A stretch of DNA of 10,000 nucleotides from Penaeus vannamei (GCF_042767895.1 NC_091560.1:40140332-40150331); one strand, 5' to 3'. Shown: positions 1 to 7,389, counted from the stretch's first letter. The notes: a model not told the origin generated them from the letters alone. Translations and numbers: made by a program.

Positions 1-97
1 GGATGATGATGATGAAGGGGGGGGGAGATAGAAGAAAGACGGAAGAAAGGGGAAGGAAGGATGGGGAGAGGGGAGGAGTGAGGGGAAAGAGGGGATC
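1..97 (+). repeat. Degenerate purine-rich tract with short (GAT)n and G9
   Basis: Almost only G and A on the + strand, starting with four GAT units and a G9 run at 17-25, then degraded GGAA/GGGA motifs. It ends abruptly at a GGATCC followed by a CpG-containing unique sequence. It looks like the end of a longer purine tract that continues left of the window. Confidence 0.85.
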
Positions 98-243
98 CGT
101 CGCGGGCATTTGGATAGATTAAATCGGATCTTTGGCCAGTCCGCTTTATGAGGTCTCAACTTCATCAAACATTTTCATTAGGGGGTCTCTCGTGGGGTCT
201 CTCGTGCCGTCGCGTCTTCTCTCGCGTTTTCTCGGCTTTTCTT
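98..243. other. Unique-sequence island
   Basis: First non-repetitive stretch, of mixed composition with several CpGs. No open frame with a recognisable domain, no tRNA boxes and no transposon ends were seen. The right part grades into the following CT tract through TCTCTCG-type units. Function unknown. Confidence 0.5.
182..205 (+). repeat. Perfect 12-bp tandem duplication
   Basis: The 12-mer GGGGTCTCTCGT occurs at 182-193 and again, without spacer, at 194-205. It lies at the junction of the unique island and the CT tract and may mark replication slippage that seeds the adjacent pyrimidine tract. Confidence 0.9.
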
Positions 244-327
244 GTGCCCTTGTGTCATTTTTTTTCTCTCTCTCTTTCTTTTCCTATTTCTCTCTCTCTT
301 TCTCGTTTTTTTCTCTCTCTCTTTCTT

Positions 328-419
<92 letters not shown>

Positions 420-540
420 CTCTCTCCCTCTCTCACACACTCATTCTCTTTCTCTCCTTCTCTCCCTCCCTTCTTTATTTCCTTCCTTATTTCCTTCCTC
501 TCACTCCCTTCGTCGCCCTCTCTCCTTTTCCTCTCTCTCC
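244..540 (+). repeat. (CT)n microsatellite with degenerate flanks
   Basis: Pyrimidine tract made of CT units with TTT and CCC interruptions. The core is an uninterrupted (TC)35 at 346-415; to the left are TTTCTC variants, to the right CCCTCC and a short CACACA interruption near 433-440. Its complement occurs in the GA tract beginning at 1050. Confidence 0.95.
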
Positions 541-690
541 TCGGCCATCTCATCCAGCTTACTTATCCCCATGTTTATCTACCCATCTGTCTCTTGCCTC
601 GCTGTCTCTCGACGCTTCCTTCCCTTCGGATACCAATTTCTCTTTTCCTATCGCCTCTTCCTCCGTCTCTACTCTTACCCACGCCTCCCC
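541..690. other. Pyrimidine-biased degenerate sequence
   Basis: Still C/T-rich but with scattered purines, so it looks like an older, mutated part of the surrounding pyrimidine tract or a diluted unique insert. No coding or RNA signal was seen beyond low-complexity Ser/Leu/Pro frames. Confidence 0.5.
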
Positions 691-955
691 CCTTCCCTCT
701 TCCCTCCCTCGCTTCCCTCCCCTGCCTTGCTCCTTCCCCTCCCCTCCCCTCCCCTGCCCCTATTCCTCGCCCCCTCCCTCGCCCTCCCCTGTCCCCCTGC
801 TCCCTTCCTCGCCCCCTCCCCAGCCCCTCTTCCCTCGCCCTTCTTCCCTCCCCCTACCCTCTCCTCGCCCCGTTCCTCCCCCTATGCTTTCCTCGCCCCT
901 CCCTTGCCCCTGCTCCTCTTCCCCTCACGCCCCCCCCCCCTGTGCTTTCCCCTCG
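691..955 (+). repeat. C-rich CCCTCCC/CCCCTG pyrimidine tract
   Basis: Degenerate repeats of CCCTCC, CTCGCCCC and CCCCTG type, nearly purine-free, with a C10 run near 930-939. Many short C-runs make it a candidate for G-rich structures on the minus strand, although the spacing is less regular than in the better motifs elsewhere in the window. No gene in it. Confidence 0.85.
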
Positions 956-1049
956 GAGGTCCCGCGGTCAGGTTTACAGTGGTCATCCCGGCCCGGAAAT
1001 GATACTTTGTTGGACAAGGAGCAACTCAGTCAGGCGGTGGAGGAGATCC
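956..1049. other. Unique island between opposed pyrimidine and purine arms
   Basis: About 95 bp of normal-complexity sequence between a 700-bp pyrimidine arm on the left and a 400-bp purine arm on the right. If the arms paired in a single strand, this island would be the loop. No recognisable protein motif in any frame. Confidence 0.55.
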
Positions 1050-1450
<401 letters not shown>

Positions 1451-1476
<26 letters not shown>

Positions 1477-1510
1477 TAGACATAGACAGAGACAGACAGA
1501 GACAAAGAGG
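1451..1510 (+). repeat. (GACAGA)n / (GACATA)n short tandem repeat
   Basis: After a short GA run the sequence changes to GACAGA, GACATA and GACA units up to about 1506. It is an imperfect hexamer/tetramer derivative of the neighbouring GA tract. Confidence 0.85.
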
Positions 1511-1735
1511 TGTGGGTAGGGGGATGTAAAAAGAGAGGAGTGTAAACGAGGGGAATTGAAAAGGACAAAAGTAAGGAAGAATAGATGGAGGGACGAAGAG
1601 GGAAAGAGAGAGAGAGGGGAGAAGAACAAGCACAAGAAGAACCGACGAAAAGGAAAACTGCAGGAGATAAAACTTTCAGACTAATAGAACAGGGTCCCTT
1701 AAGAGAGAAAAAAAAGAATCGACTTCCGCTGTCCT
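1511..1735. other. Purine-rich transition and unique island
   Basis: 1511-1640 is purine-biased with scattered T and C; 1641-1735 is closer to unique sequence, with an A8 run near 1709. A CTTTCAG at 1673-1679 looks like a splice acceptor but has no partner donor or coding frame. Nothing recognisable was found. Confidence 0.4.
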
Positions 1736-1955
1736 CTCTCCCCCTCCTCCTTCCCTCCCTCCCTCCTCCCTTCCCTCCCTCCGCCTTCCGTTGCCCACTC
1801 TCCCCTCCTCCCTCCCCTTCCTCCGCCTTCTCCCCTCCCTTCCCTTCCTCCCCCTCCCTTCCCTTCCTCCCCCTCCCTTCCCCCCTCCCTCCCTTCCCTT
1901 CCTCCCCCTCCCTTCCCTTCCTCCCCCCTCCCTCCCCTCCCTTCCCCTCCCTCCG
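1736..1955 (+). repeat. C-rich CCCTCC/CCTTCC minisatellite tract
   Basis: Pyrimidine-only tract apart from a few G. It contains a 19-bp unit of structure C3 T2 C2 T C5 T C3 T2 in exact copies at 1842-1860, 1861-1879 and 1896-1914, with a fourth variant copy starting at 1915 (six C instead of five). Confidence 0.9.
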
Positions 1956-2180
1956 CCAAAAGGGATTAGGCTTATGGATGTAGCCTGTGCCCGAATTTTA
2001 TATCTATCCAATAACCGTCTCGGCGAATCCCAAATGAGGTTGTAGATCCCCACGAGCGCGCCCGCCATCCCGCCCGCACGCCCGCCATCCCGCCCGCACG
2101 CCCGCACGCCCGCTCGTCGCCATCCCATGCGGGCGCTAACAAGAGGACCCGAAGATCACTGGACGCAGGAAGACGCGAGT
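1956..2180. other. Unique island with GC-rich centre
   Basis: Normal-complexity sequence from 1956 to about 2055, then a GC-rich part holding the 20-bp duplication annotated separately, then unique sequence to 2180. No conserved frame recognised. Several CpGs are present. Confidence 0.5.
2061..2110 (+). repeat. 20-bp perfect tandem duplication plus 8-bp sub-units
   Basis: A 20-mer built from CCCGCCATCC and CGCCCGCACG occurs at 2061-2080 and identically at 2081-2100. Further CCCGCACG-type sub-units follow at 2101-2108. It is GC-rich and unrelated to the neighbouring microsatellites. Confidence 0.9.
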
Positions 2181-2460
2181 GGATGGGGGGGTTGGGGGAT
2201 GGGGGGTGGGGTGGGGATAGGGGGGTGCGAGGGGGTTGGGTTGTGGATGAGGATGGGGATGTAGCGATGGGGGTAGGGGATGGGGACGAGGATGGGGATG
2301 GAGGATATGTGGAGAAGGATGTGGATGAGGATGGGCAAGGGGTGTGTGGATGAGGATGTGGAGAAGGATGGGGTGTGTGGATAAGGATGGGGATGGGGTG
2401 TATGGGGATAGGGAATGTGGATGAGGACATGGAGAAGGATGGGTATGTGGAGTGTGTGGC
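2181..2460 (+). repeat. G-rich GGATGN / GGTGTG degenerate hexamer tract
   Basis: Array of GGATGA, GGATGG, GTGTGG and AGGATG units. It includes a 28-bp block at 2345-2372 repeated at 2416-2443 with only two differences. The left end is a strong G-quadruplex motif. The minus-strand frames through it (Pro/His/Ser-rich) are repeat artefacts. Confidence 0.85.
2185..2225 (+). other. Predicted G-quadruplex motif
   Basis: Six consecutive G-runs of lengths 7, 5, 6, 4, 4 and 6 are separated by loops TT, AT, T, T and ATA. This exceeds the usual four-run G3+ N1-7 definition. Short loops and long runs predict a stable parallel quadruplex in the + strand. Confidence 0.75.
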
Positions 2461-2565
2461 TGTGGCGTAGCGAGAAATCGAATAGAGAAAAAGAGAAAGA
2501 GAAAGAAGGAGGAAGAGATAGAGAGACAAACAACCAAACAAAAAAAAAGCAAAAAAAAAAAAAAA
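2461..2565 (+). repeat. GA/A-rich tract ending in A9-GC-A15
   Basis: GAGAAA-type purines, then CAAACAACCAAAC, then A9 at 2540-2548, GC, and A15 at 2551-2565. The A15 could be a retroposon tail, but no target-site duplication or SINE/LINE body was recognised upstream, so a mononucleotide repeat is the simpler reading. Confidence 0.8.
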
Positions 2566-2735
2566 CATCCACTCATCCCCTTCACCGTAAGCGCAGAGCG
2601 GCGGCGGCGGCGTCCCCGGAACCCGCTCGAGGACGAAGCCGCGCGCGCTGACGCCGGTCGCTGCGAGGCCTCCCGCCGGAACTCATTTCAACTTACGCCC
2701 ACGCCAATTTATGCTCGGAGATTCTTCCGTCGGAG
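2566..2735. other. CpG-dense GC-rich island
   Basis: About 21 CpG dinucleotides lie between 2586 and 2680, with (GCG)5 at 2598-2612 and a GCGCGCG stretch at 2641-2647. A perfect arthropod-type initiator hexamer TCATTT lies at 2683-2688, but no TATA box or correctly placed DPE goes with it, so promoter identity is weak. No recognisable protein. Candidate unmethylated regulatory island or exon edge. Confidence 0.4.
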
Positions 2736-3190
2736 GGCGAGGAGGAGGAGGAGGGAGGATGGAGGAGGAGGAGGAAGGTGGAGGAGGGTGGAGGATGGAG
2801 GGAAAACGGAAGAGGAGGAAGGTAAAGTTAGAGAGGAGGAGGAGGAGGAGGGTGGAGGAAAGAGGAGAGAGGAGAGGAAGAGGAGGAGGGAGGAAGAGGA
2901 TAAAAAAAGGAAGTAAGGGGGGTAAAAGGAAGGATGAAAGAGGGAGGAAGGGAGAAAAGAGGAGGAGGAGAAAGACAGAGAGAAGAAGAGGAGGAAGGAA
3001 GGGAGGAGGCGGATAAAGCCAGAGAGAATAGGAGGAGGAGGATTCGGTTCAGAAGTAGGAGGAAGGAGAAGCAAGGAGAGAAATGAATTACGGATATTAG
3101 TTCATCAAGAGAGAGGGGGGAGGGAGGGGGCCAAGGAAGAGGGAGAGGAAGAGAGAGGAGAGAGAGATGGGAAGAGAAGAAGATGGAAGT
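2736..3190 (+). repeat. (GGA)n-rich purine tract
   Basis: GAGGAGGAGG-type repeats degrade into AAGAGGAGG and GGAAGG units, with a short AT-containing break at about 3080-3108. The Arg/Glu- and Lys-rich frames on + and Ser/Leu/Pro frames on - are consequences of composition. Confidence 0.9.
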
Positions 3191-3230
3191 GAGGGACGCA
3201 GACACACAGATAGAGACACACACACACATG

Positions 3231-3329
<99 letters not shown>

Positions 3330-3430
3330 AGAGAGAGAGAGAGAGAGAGGCAGGAGGAGAGAGAAGAGAGAAAGAAAGAAAGAGAGAGACAGAGAGAACG
3401 AAAGAGAGAGAGAGAGAGAGAGAGAGAAAA
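3191..3430 (+). repeat. Compound microsatellite (AC)47 - (AG)10 - (GA)n
   Basis: Imperfect ACACAG/ATAGAC units lead to a pure (AC)47 at 3234-3327, then TC, then (AG)10 at 3330-3349, then degenerate GAAAGA and a further GA run at about 3406-3427. This is a compound SSR likely to be highly polymorphic. Poly-Thr-His and Cys-Val frames are artefacts. Confidence 0.97.
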
Positions 3431-3480
3431 CCACCCCATCAAACATCGCAAGTCCGCTTAGCCACACCACACTTTTCGCG

Positions 3481-3488
3481 TGACGTCG
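3481..3488 (+). promoter_or_regulatory. CRE-like site TGACGTCG
   Basis: It matches seven of eight bases of the palindromic cAMP-response element TGACGTCA. It lies about 30 bp upstream of the first GC box. A single 8-mer is weak evidence alone; the context of further promoter-like motifs raises interest slightly. Confidence 0.25.
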
Positions 3489-3514
3489 GGCTGAGAGCGA
3501 GAGCGGGGAAATCG

Positions 3515-3568
3515 GTCGGGCGGAGTCGGGCGGTTGTCGGGCGGCGGTCGGGCGGTTGTCGGGCGGCG
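3515..3568 (+). repeat. GTCGGGCGG tandem array (22-bp perfect duplication, GC boxes)
   Basis: A 22-bp block at 3525-3546 is repeated exactly at 3547-3568, preceded by a 10-bp partial unit from 3515. The basal unit is about 11 bp, GTCGGGCGGNN. Each unit carries GGGCGG, the core of an Sp1/KLF GC box, at 3518, 3528, 3539, 3550 and 3561, so steps are 10, 11, 11 and 11 bp. Confidence 0.9.
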
Positions 3569-3576
3569 AGCAGCGG

Positions 3577-3610
3577 TCAGACGAATTCGACGGAGGAAGA
3601 GCGAGAGTCG
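3577..3610 (+). promoter_or_regulatory. Candidate TATA-less core promoter (Inr + DPE)
   Basis: TCAGAC at 3577-3582 matches five of six positions of the arthropod initiator TCAKTY and fits the looser BBCABW rule. Taking A3579 as +1, AGTCG at 3606-3610 falls exactly at +28 to +32 and fits the DPE consensus RGWYV. No TATA box lies upstream; tandem GC boxes do. Motifs this short arise by chance, and no downstream gene was recognised, so this is a hypothesis. Confidence 0.22.
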
Positions 3611-3685
3611 TAGTACCAGGTGGTCGTTCTAGAGAGGTGTACGGGCGAGAGAGAGGAGGTGAAGGGGAGGGGCTTAGAAGGATCT

Positions 3686-3840
3686 CCGTTTTTTTGTGCT
3701 TTTTTGGTTTTCTTCTTTTTCTCTCTTTCTCACTCTCCCCCCATCCCCCTTCCCCTTTTACCCTCTCCTCCTCTCCTCTCTTTCCACATTTTCTTGCGTC
3801 CCCCCCACCCCCCCCCCCATCTCACCTTCTCTCCCCCATT
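3686..3840 (+). repeat. T-rich then C-rich pyrimidine tract
   Basis: Begins with T-runs, continues with CTCTC and CCCTTCC units, and ends with C7-A-C11 at 3800-3818 and CTCTCCCCC. It contains no gene. Confidence 0.85.
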
Positions 3841-3878
3841 ATAACTTAATCTAAGTGAGGGTGAAAGGGGGGGGGGGG
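3800..3878. repeat. C-run / G-run inverted pair
   Basis: C11 at 3808-3818 (preceded by C7 and an A) is followed 48 bases later by G12 at 3867-3878. The two can pair as an 11-bp pure G-C stem. Both runs are also individually able to form i-motif or quadruplex structures. Confidence 0.7.
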
Positions 3879-3907
3879 TAGGATGGAGGTGGGGGTAGGG
3901 GGGGTTG
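3867..3907 (+). other. Possible G-quadruplex motif with G12 run
   Basis: G12, a short mixed GGATGGAGGT spacer, then G5, TA and G7 at 3901-3907. The G12 run can supply two or more G-tracts, so a quadruplex is possible, though less cleanly defined than those at 2185, 5867 and 6500. Confidence 0.5.
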
Positions 3908-4049
3908 AAGCTAGCGCGGATGTGTTGCCCTCTGATGGTCGATCTTTTATTCATCATCGTATCGGCAGAATTCGAGGAAAGGCGGAGATGATGGCAATAA
4001 AAGATCAAAAAGGTGTTGGTTCTCTTTTATCCCAACTTTGTCTCCCACT
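3908..4049. other. Unique island before the giant CT tract
   Basis: Normal-complexity sequence with balanced composition. The open frame through it on + and a short one on - show no motif I recognise. It contains a possible polyadenylation signal near its right end. Confidence 0.5.
3996..4001 (+). promoter_or_regulatory. Possible polyadenylation signal AATAAA
   Basis: AATAAA is followed after about 10 bases by a GT-rich then T-rich stretch (4011-4028), the arrangement expected for a cleavage signal and its downstream element. No upstream gene on this strand was recognised, so it may be fortuitous. Confidence 0.22.
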
Positions 4050-4911
<862 letters not shown>

Positions 4912-5085
4912 CAAGCATCGCTCACTATTCCCCCTCATTCAGATAACGGAAGCGCCGATGAACAGAAGTCATAAGGATATTAGAGAATGAAGTGAAGTGA
5001 AGAAGAGGAAAGTGGATGATAATTGATTGGGTGGTTGAAAGATCATTCTCGGCTGCTTTCCATTCTCCTCCTCCTACCCTGTGGC
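4912..5085. other. Unique island
   Basis: Normal-complexity sequence with no recognised frame, RNA or element. It ends in a CCTCCTCC then TGTGGCTGTGG transition into the next purine tract. Confidence 0.5.
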
Positions 5086-5162
5086 TGTGGAGGGGGAGGA
5101 GGCGAGGAGGAGAGTGGGTGAGGATGGGAGGAGGAAGAGGCAGAGAGGGAAGGGGGTAAGGA
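5086..5162 (+). repeat. GGA-rich purine tract
   Basis: GGGGGAGGAGG, GGAGGAAG and GAGAGG units; a short degenerate purine tract. Confidence 0.8.
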
Positions 5163-5430
5163 GGGTGGCGCGTGTATACATGTGGGGACGAATACACGCA
5201 TTTGAACACACGCACGCACGCACCCCAGCCCCTCCTCGCACACATATACACATATACACACACATACACATACACATACACATACATACACACATATACA
5301 CACACATACACACACATACATACATATGTATACTCACGTATACACGCGCATAATCACGCACATGTAGTCGCTCATATGAATGTGCATATATATGTGTGTA
5401 TGTATGTGTATACGTATGTTCATATATGTA
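5163..5430. repeat. (AC/ATAC)n then (GT/TATG)n mirror-composition tract
   Basis: Up to about 5330 the + strand is CACATA/CACACA; from about 5380 it switches to TGTGTATG. The switch creates a perfect 23-bp inverted repeat (separate entry). CACGCACGCACG units occur near 5210-5222. Confidence 0.9.
5276..5411. repeat. Perfect 23-bp inverted repeat with 90-nt loop
   Basis: Positions 5276-5298 are the exact reverse complement of 5389-5411. The loop is only partly repetitive and itself contains CATATG and GTATAC palindromes. A transcript could fold into a long hairpin; the DNA could form a cruciform. Confidence 0.85.
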
Positions 5431-5673
5431 TATTAACGTTTCTTCCTGCAATTTGTATGCTCATCAACTCGCTCGCAATACCCGTTTAATTATTTACTTT
5501 TCTGTAAGTGGAATGAGATTTCCTCAGAAATTTCAGTCCGCAGAAATGGGTCATGGTATTAAAAAGTGGCAGAATTTCCCGTAGACTTTTGTCGGAAGAG
5601 GCGGAGCAACAGTTTAATTTTCTTAAGTTTTATTGCACAACGAAACGGTATTTATTTTACAGTGCGAAACTTG
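5431..5673. other. AT-rich unique island
   Basis: About 240 bp of normal-complexity, moderately AT-rich sequence, one of the longest such stretches in the window. A GTAAGT at 5504-5509 and a TTTATTTTACAG ending at 5662 resemble a splice donor and acceptor about 160 bp apart, but flanking frames show no protein I recognise. Confidence 0.5.
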
Positions 5674-5764
5674 TTTATTATTATTATTATGTATTATTTA
5701 TTTATTATTATTATTATGTATTATTTATTTATTTATTATATATTATTTATTATTATATATTATT
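5674..5764 (+). repeat. (TTA)n tract with perfect 27-bp tandem duplication
   Basis: TTATTA triplets with GTA and TTTA interruptions. 5674-5700 is repeated exactly at 5701-5727, then the pattern decays into TATATTATTTATT units. Tyrosine-rich frames come from the TAT phase. Confidence 0.95.
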
Positions 5765-5866
5765 GATGAACGGGTGTGACCTTCATGTTGTGCTTGCATG
5801 ATTCGGGCTGAGGTCAGCGCAATGAGTGCATGACCCGCAAATTCCTCGACTAGGAAGTAATTTATT
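5765..5866. other. Unique island
   Basis: Normal-complexity sequence between the TTA repeat and a G-quadruplex motif. I looked for tRNA A and B boxes because of its GC content and short inverted matches, and found none. No frame recognised. Confidence 0.45.
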
Positions 5867-5893
5867 GGGGGGAGGGGGGAAGGGGGGAGGGGG
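5867..5893 (+). other. Predicted G-quadruplex motif G6-A-G6-AA-G6-A-G5
   Basis: Exactly four G-runs of 6, 6, 6 and 5 separated by one- or two-base A loops. This is one of the most regular quadruplex motifs in the window, isolated in an otherwise AT-rich unique region, so it is not a by-product of a longer G-rich tract. Confidence 0.8.
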
Positions 5894-6012
5894 TTACTAT
5901 TTGGCTTCCTGAGACTCGTGTATAGCGCATTGTGTTAAGCTGGGGAATCGTGATCTGATTTTTTAAATTTAATTTTGTTAACTTATGTTATGTGATCATG
6001 TTTGAAACATCA
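5894..6012. other. Unique AT-rich island
   Basis: Normal-complexity sequence with a TTTTTTAAATTTAATTTTG core. Nothing recognisable as gene or RNA. Confidence 0.45.
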
Positions 6013-6129
6013 TAGCCATCATCATCATTATCACCATCGTCATCGTCATCGTCATCATCGTCATCATCACCATTATCACCATCGTCATCATCATCATTAT
6101 CATCATCGTCATCATCATTATCACCATCG

Positions 6130-6205
<76 letters not shown>
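6013..6205 (+). repeat. (CAT)n microsatellite with 45-bp higher-order unit
   Basis: ATC triplets throughout, with ATT, ACC and GTC variants. The 18-mer ATTATCACCATCGTCATC occurs at 6027, 6072 and 6117, steps of exactly 45 bp (15 triplets). A purer ATC run follows from about 6130 to 6204. Poly-His, poly-Asp and poly-Met frames on the two strands are artefacts. Confidence 0.95.
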
Positions 6206-6206
<1 letters not shown>

Positions 6207-6308
6207 CACTATAATTTTTATATCGATCATCATCACTCTCCTCAAAATAAAACGCTAAGTCCACTCAAGAAATTAATAACCACACTTCAACTAAAACATA
6301 ACACCCGT

Positions 6309-6345
6309 TATATAGTGTCAGCACCAACGAATAGCCACGTCAGCC
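6309..6345 (+). promoter_or_regulatory. Candidate TATA box plus initiator
   Basis: TATATAG at 6309-6315 lies 33 bp upstream of A6342 in TCAGCC (6340-6345), which matches five of six positions of the arthropod initiator TCAKTY. The spacing is at the far edge of the usual TATA-to-start distance. No downstream gene was recognised. Low-confidence hypothesis. Confidence 0.2.
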
Positions 6346-6388
6346 GGAGGTCGTCAGCGGGGTCGTCAGCCCACTCAGCGACGTCAGC
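6338..6388 (+). promoter_or_regulatory. Cluster of four CGTCAGC motifs
   Basis: CGTCAGC occurs at 6338, 6352, 6364 and 6382, and related GTGTCAGC and CTCAGC occur beside them. The reverse complement GCTGACG contains TGACG, the CRE/ATF half-site. Spacings of 14, 12 and 18 bp are irregular and the flanks differ, so this is not a plain tandem repeat. Confidence 0.35.
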
Positions 6389-6499
6389 AACAGGCGGCGT
6401 CCGACCCCGCAGGGAATGATGGCGACAAAGTGGTTGTTTGACCTGAGATGACCTGGGGCGGCGCCGGGGAAGCCAGGCTGGGCGCTCGGGCTAAATGTA

Positions 6500-6541
6500 G
6501 GGAGGGGGAGGGGGGAGGGGAGGGCAGGGAGGGGGGTAGGG
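6500..6541 (+). other. Predicted G-quadruplex motif with eight G-runs
   Basis: Eight runs of three to six G are separated by A, A, A, A, CA, A and TA. Several alternative quadruplexes can form. It follows the CpG-dense island directly. Confidence 0.75.
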
Positions 6542-7112
<571 letters not shown>

Positions 7113-7389
7113 AAAAAAAAAATGGTGCAGTTTATTCGCGCTTGCAATCTGTCAACAAAGTGAAAATAATGAAGGGACCTTAATGAGAGAGATGGTAAAT
7201 TGTGGCTTTATTAATGAGTGGCGGATTTGCGCTTTTGTTCCAGTTCCATTTTTGGGGGGAACTCAAAGAAAGTTTTTTTTTTTAAGGGTCTTTGTAGTGG
7301 GTTGTTGTCCAAGCACTTTTTTTGTGGCGTGTTAGTGTCCTTGTTATGTTTTATAATTATTTATATTTTGTGCTTTTGTTGTATTTTTT
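7113..7389. other. Unique island grading into T/G-rich sequence
   Basis: 7118-7260 is normal-complexity sequence. A + frame running through it from the GA tract stays open to 7335, but its first half is purely repeat-encoded and I recognise no family in the rest. On the minus strand, pyrimidine-rich sequence ends in a TTGACAG near 7152-7158, an acceptor-like motif without supporting frame. From about 7270 T-runs dominate. Confidence 0.45.

Larger units (their letters stand above)
3431..3685. other. CpG-dense island with tandem GC boxes
   Basis: Normal-complexity sequence with about 25 CpGs between 3477 and 3612. It contains a CRE-like site, five GGGCGG cores and a 22-bp duplication (separate entries). 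It sits directly downstream of a GA-repeat tract and upstream of a pyrimidine tract. No recognisable protein; the frame starting at 3556 soon runs into the pyrimidine tract. Confidence 0.5.
6206..6498. other. Unique island, AT-rich left, CpG-dense right
   Basis: 6206-6310 is AT-rich; 6328-6490 holds about 18 CpGs. The right half carries four CGTCAGC motifs. An ATGATGGCG start at about 6416 opens only an 11-codon frame before TGA. A frame starting at 6448 enters the G-rich tract and then T-rich low complexity, so I do not call it. Candidate regulatory island. Confidence 0.45.

Noticed and set aside
2540..2565. Retroposon poly(A) tail
   Set aside because: No target-site duplication, no SINE promoter boxes and no LINE-like coding sequence upstream; adjacent sequence is GA-rich repeat.
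3097..3470. Cys-Val and Thr-His frames
   Set aside because: Translations of (AC)47/(GT)47.
5504..5662. GTAAGT donor and TTTTACAG acceptor about 160 bp apart, like a small intron
   Set aside because: Flanking sequence has stops in all useful frames or is repeat, and the bases before the donor do not fit the consensus. Likely chance.
5765..5866. tRNA-like island
   Set aside because: No GTTCRANNC B box, no A box and no cloverleaf pairing found by eye.
5988..6245. Poly-Asp, poly-Met and poly-His frames on both strands
   Set aside because: Direct translations of the CAT/ATG triplet repeat in different phases.
6246..6251. AATAAA hexamer
   Set aside because: No GT- or T-rich downstream element within 40 bases and no upstream transcript; common by chance in AT-rich sequence.
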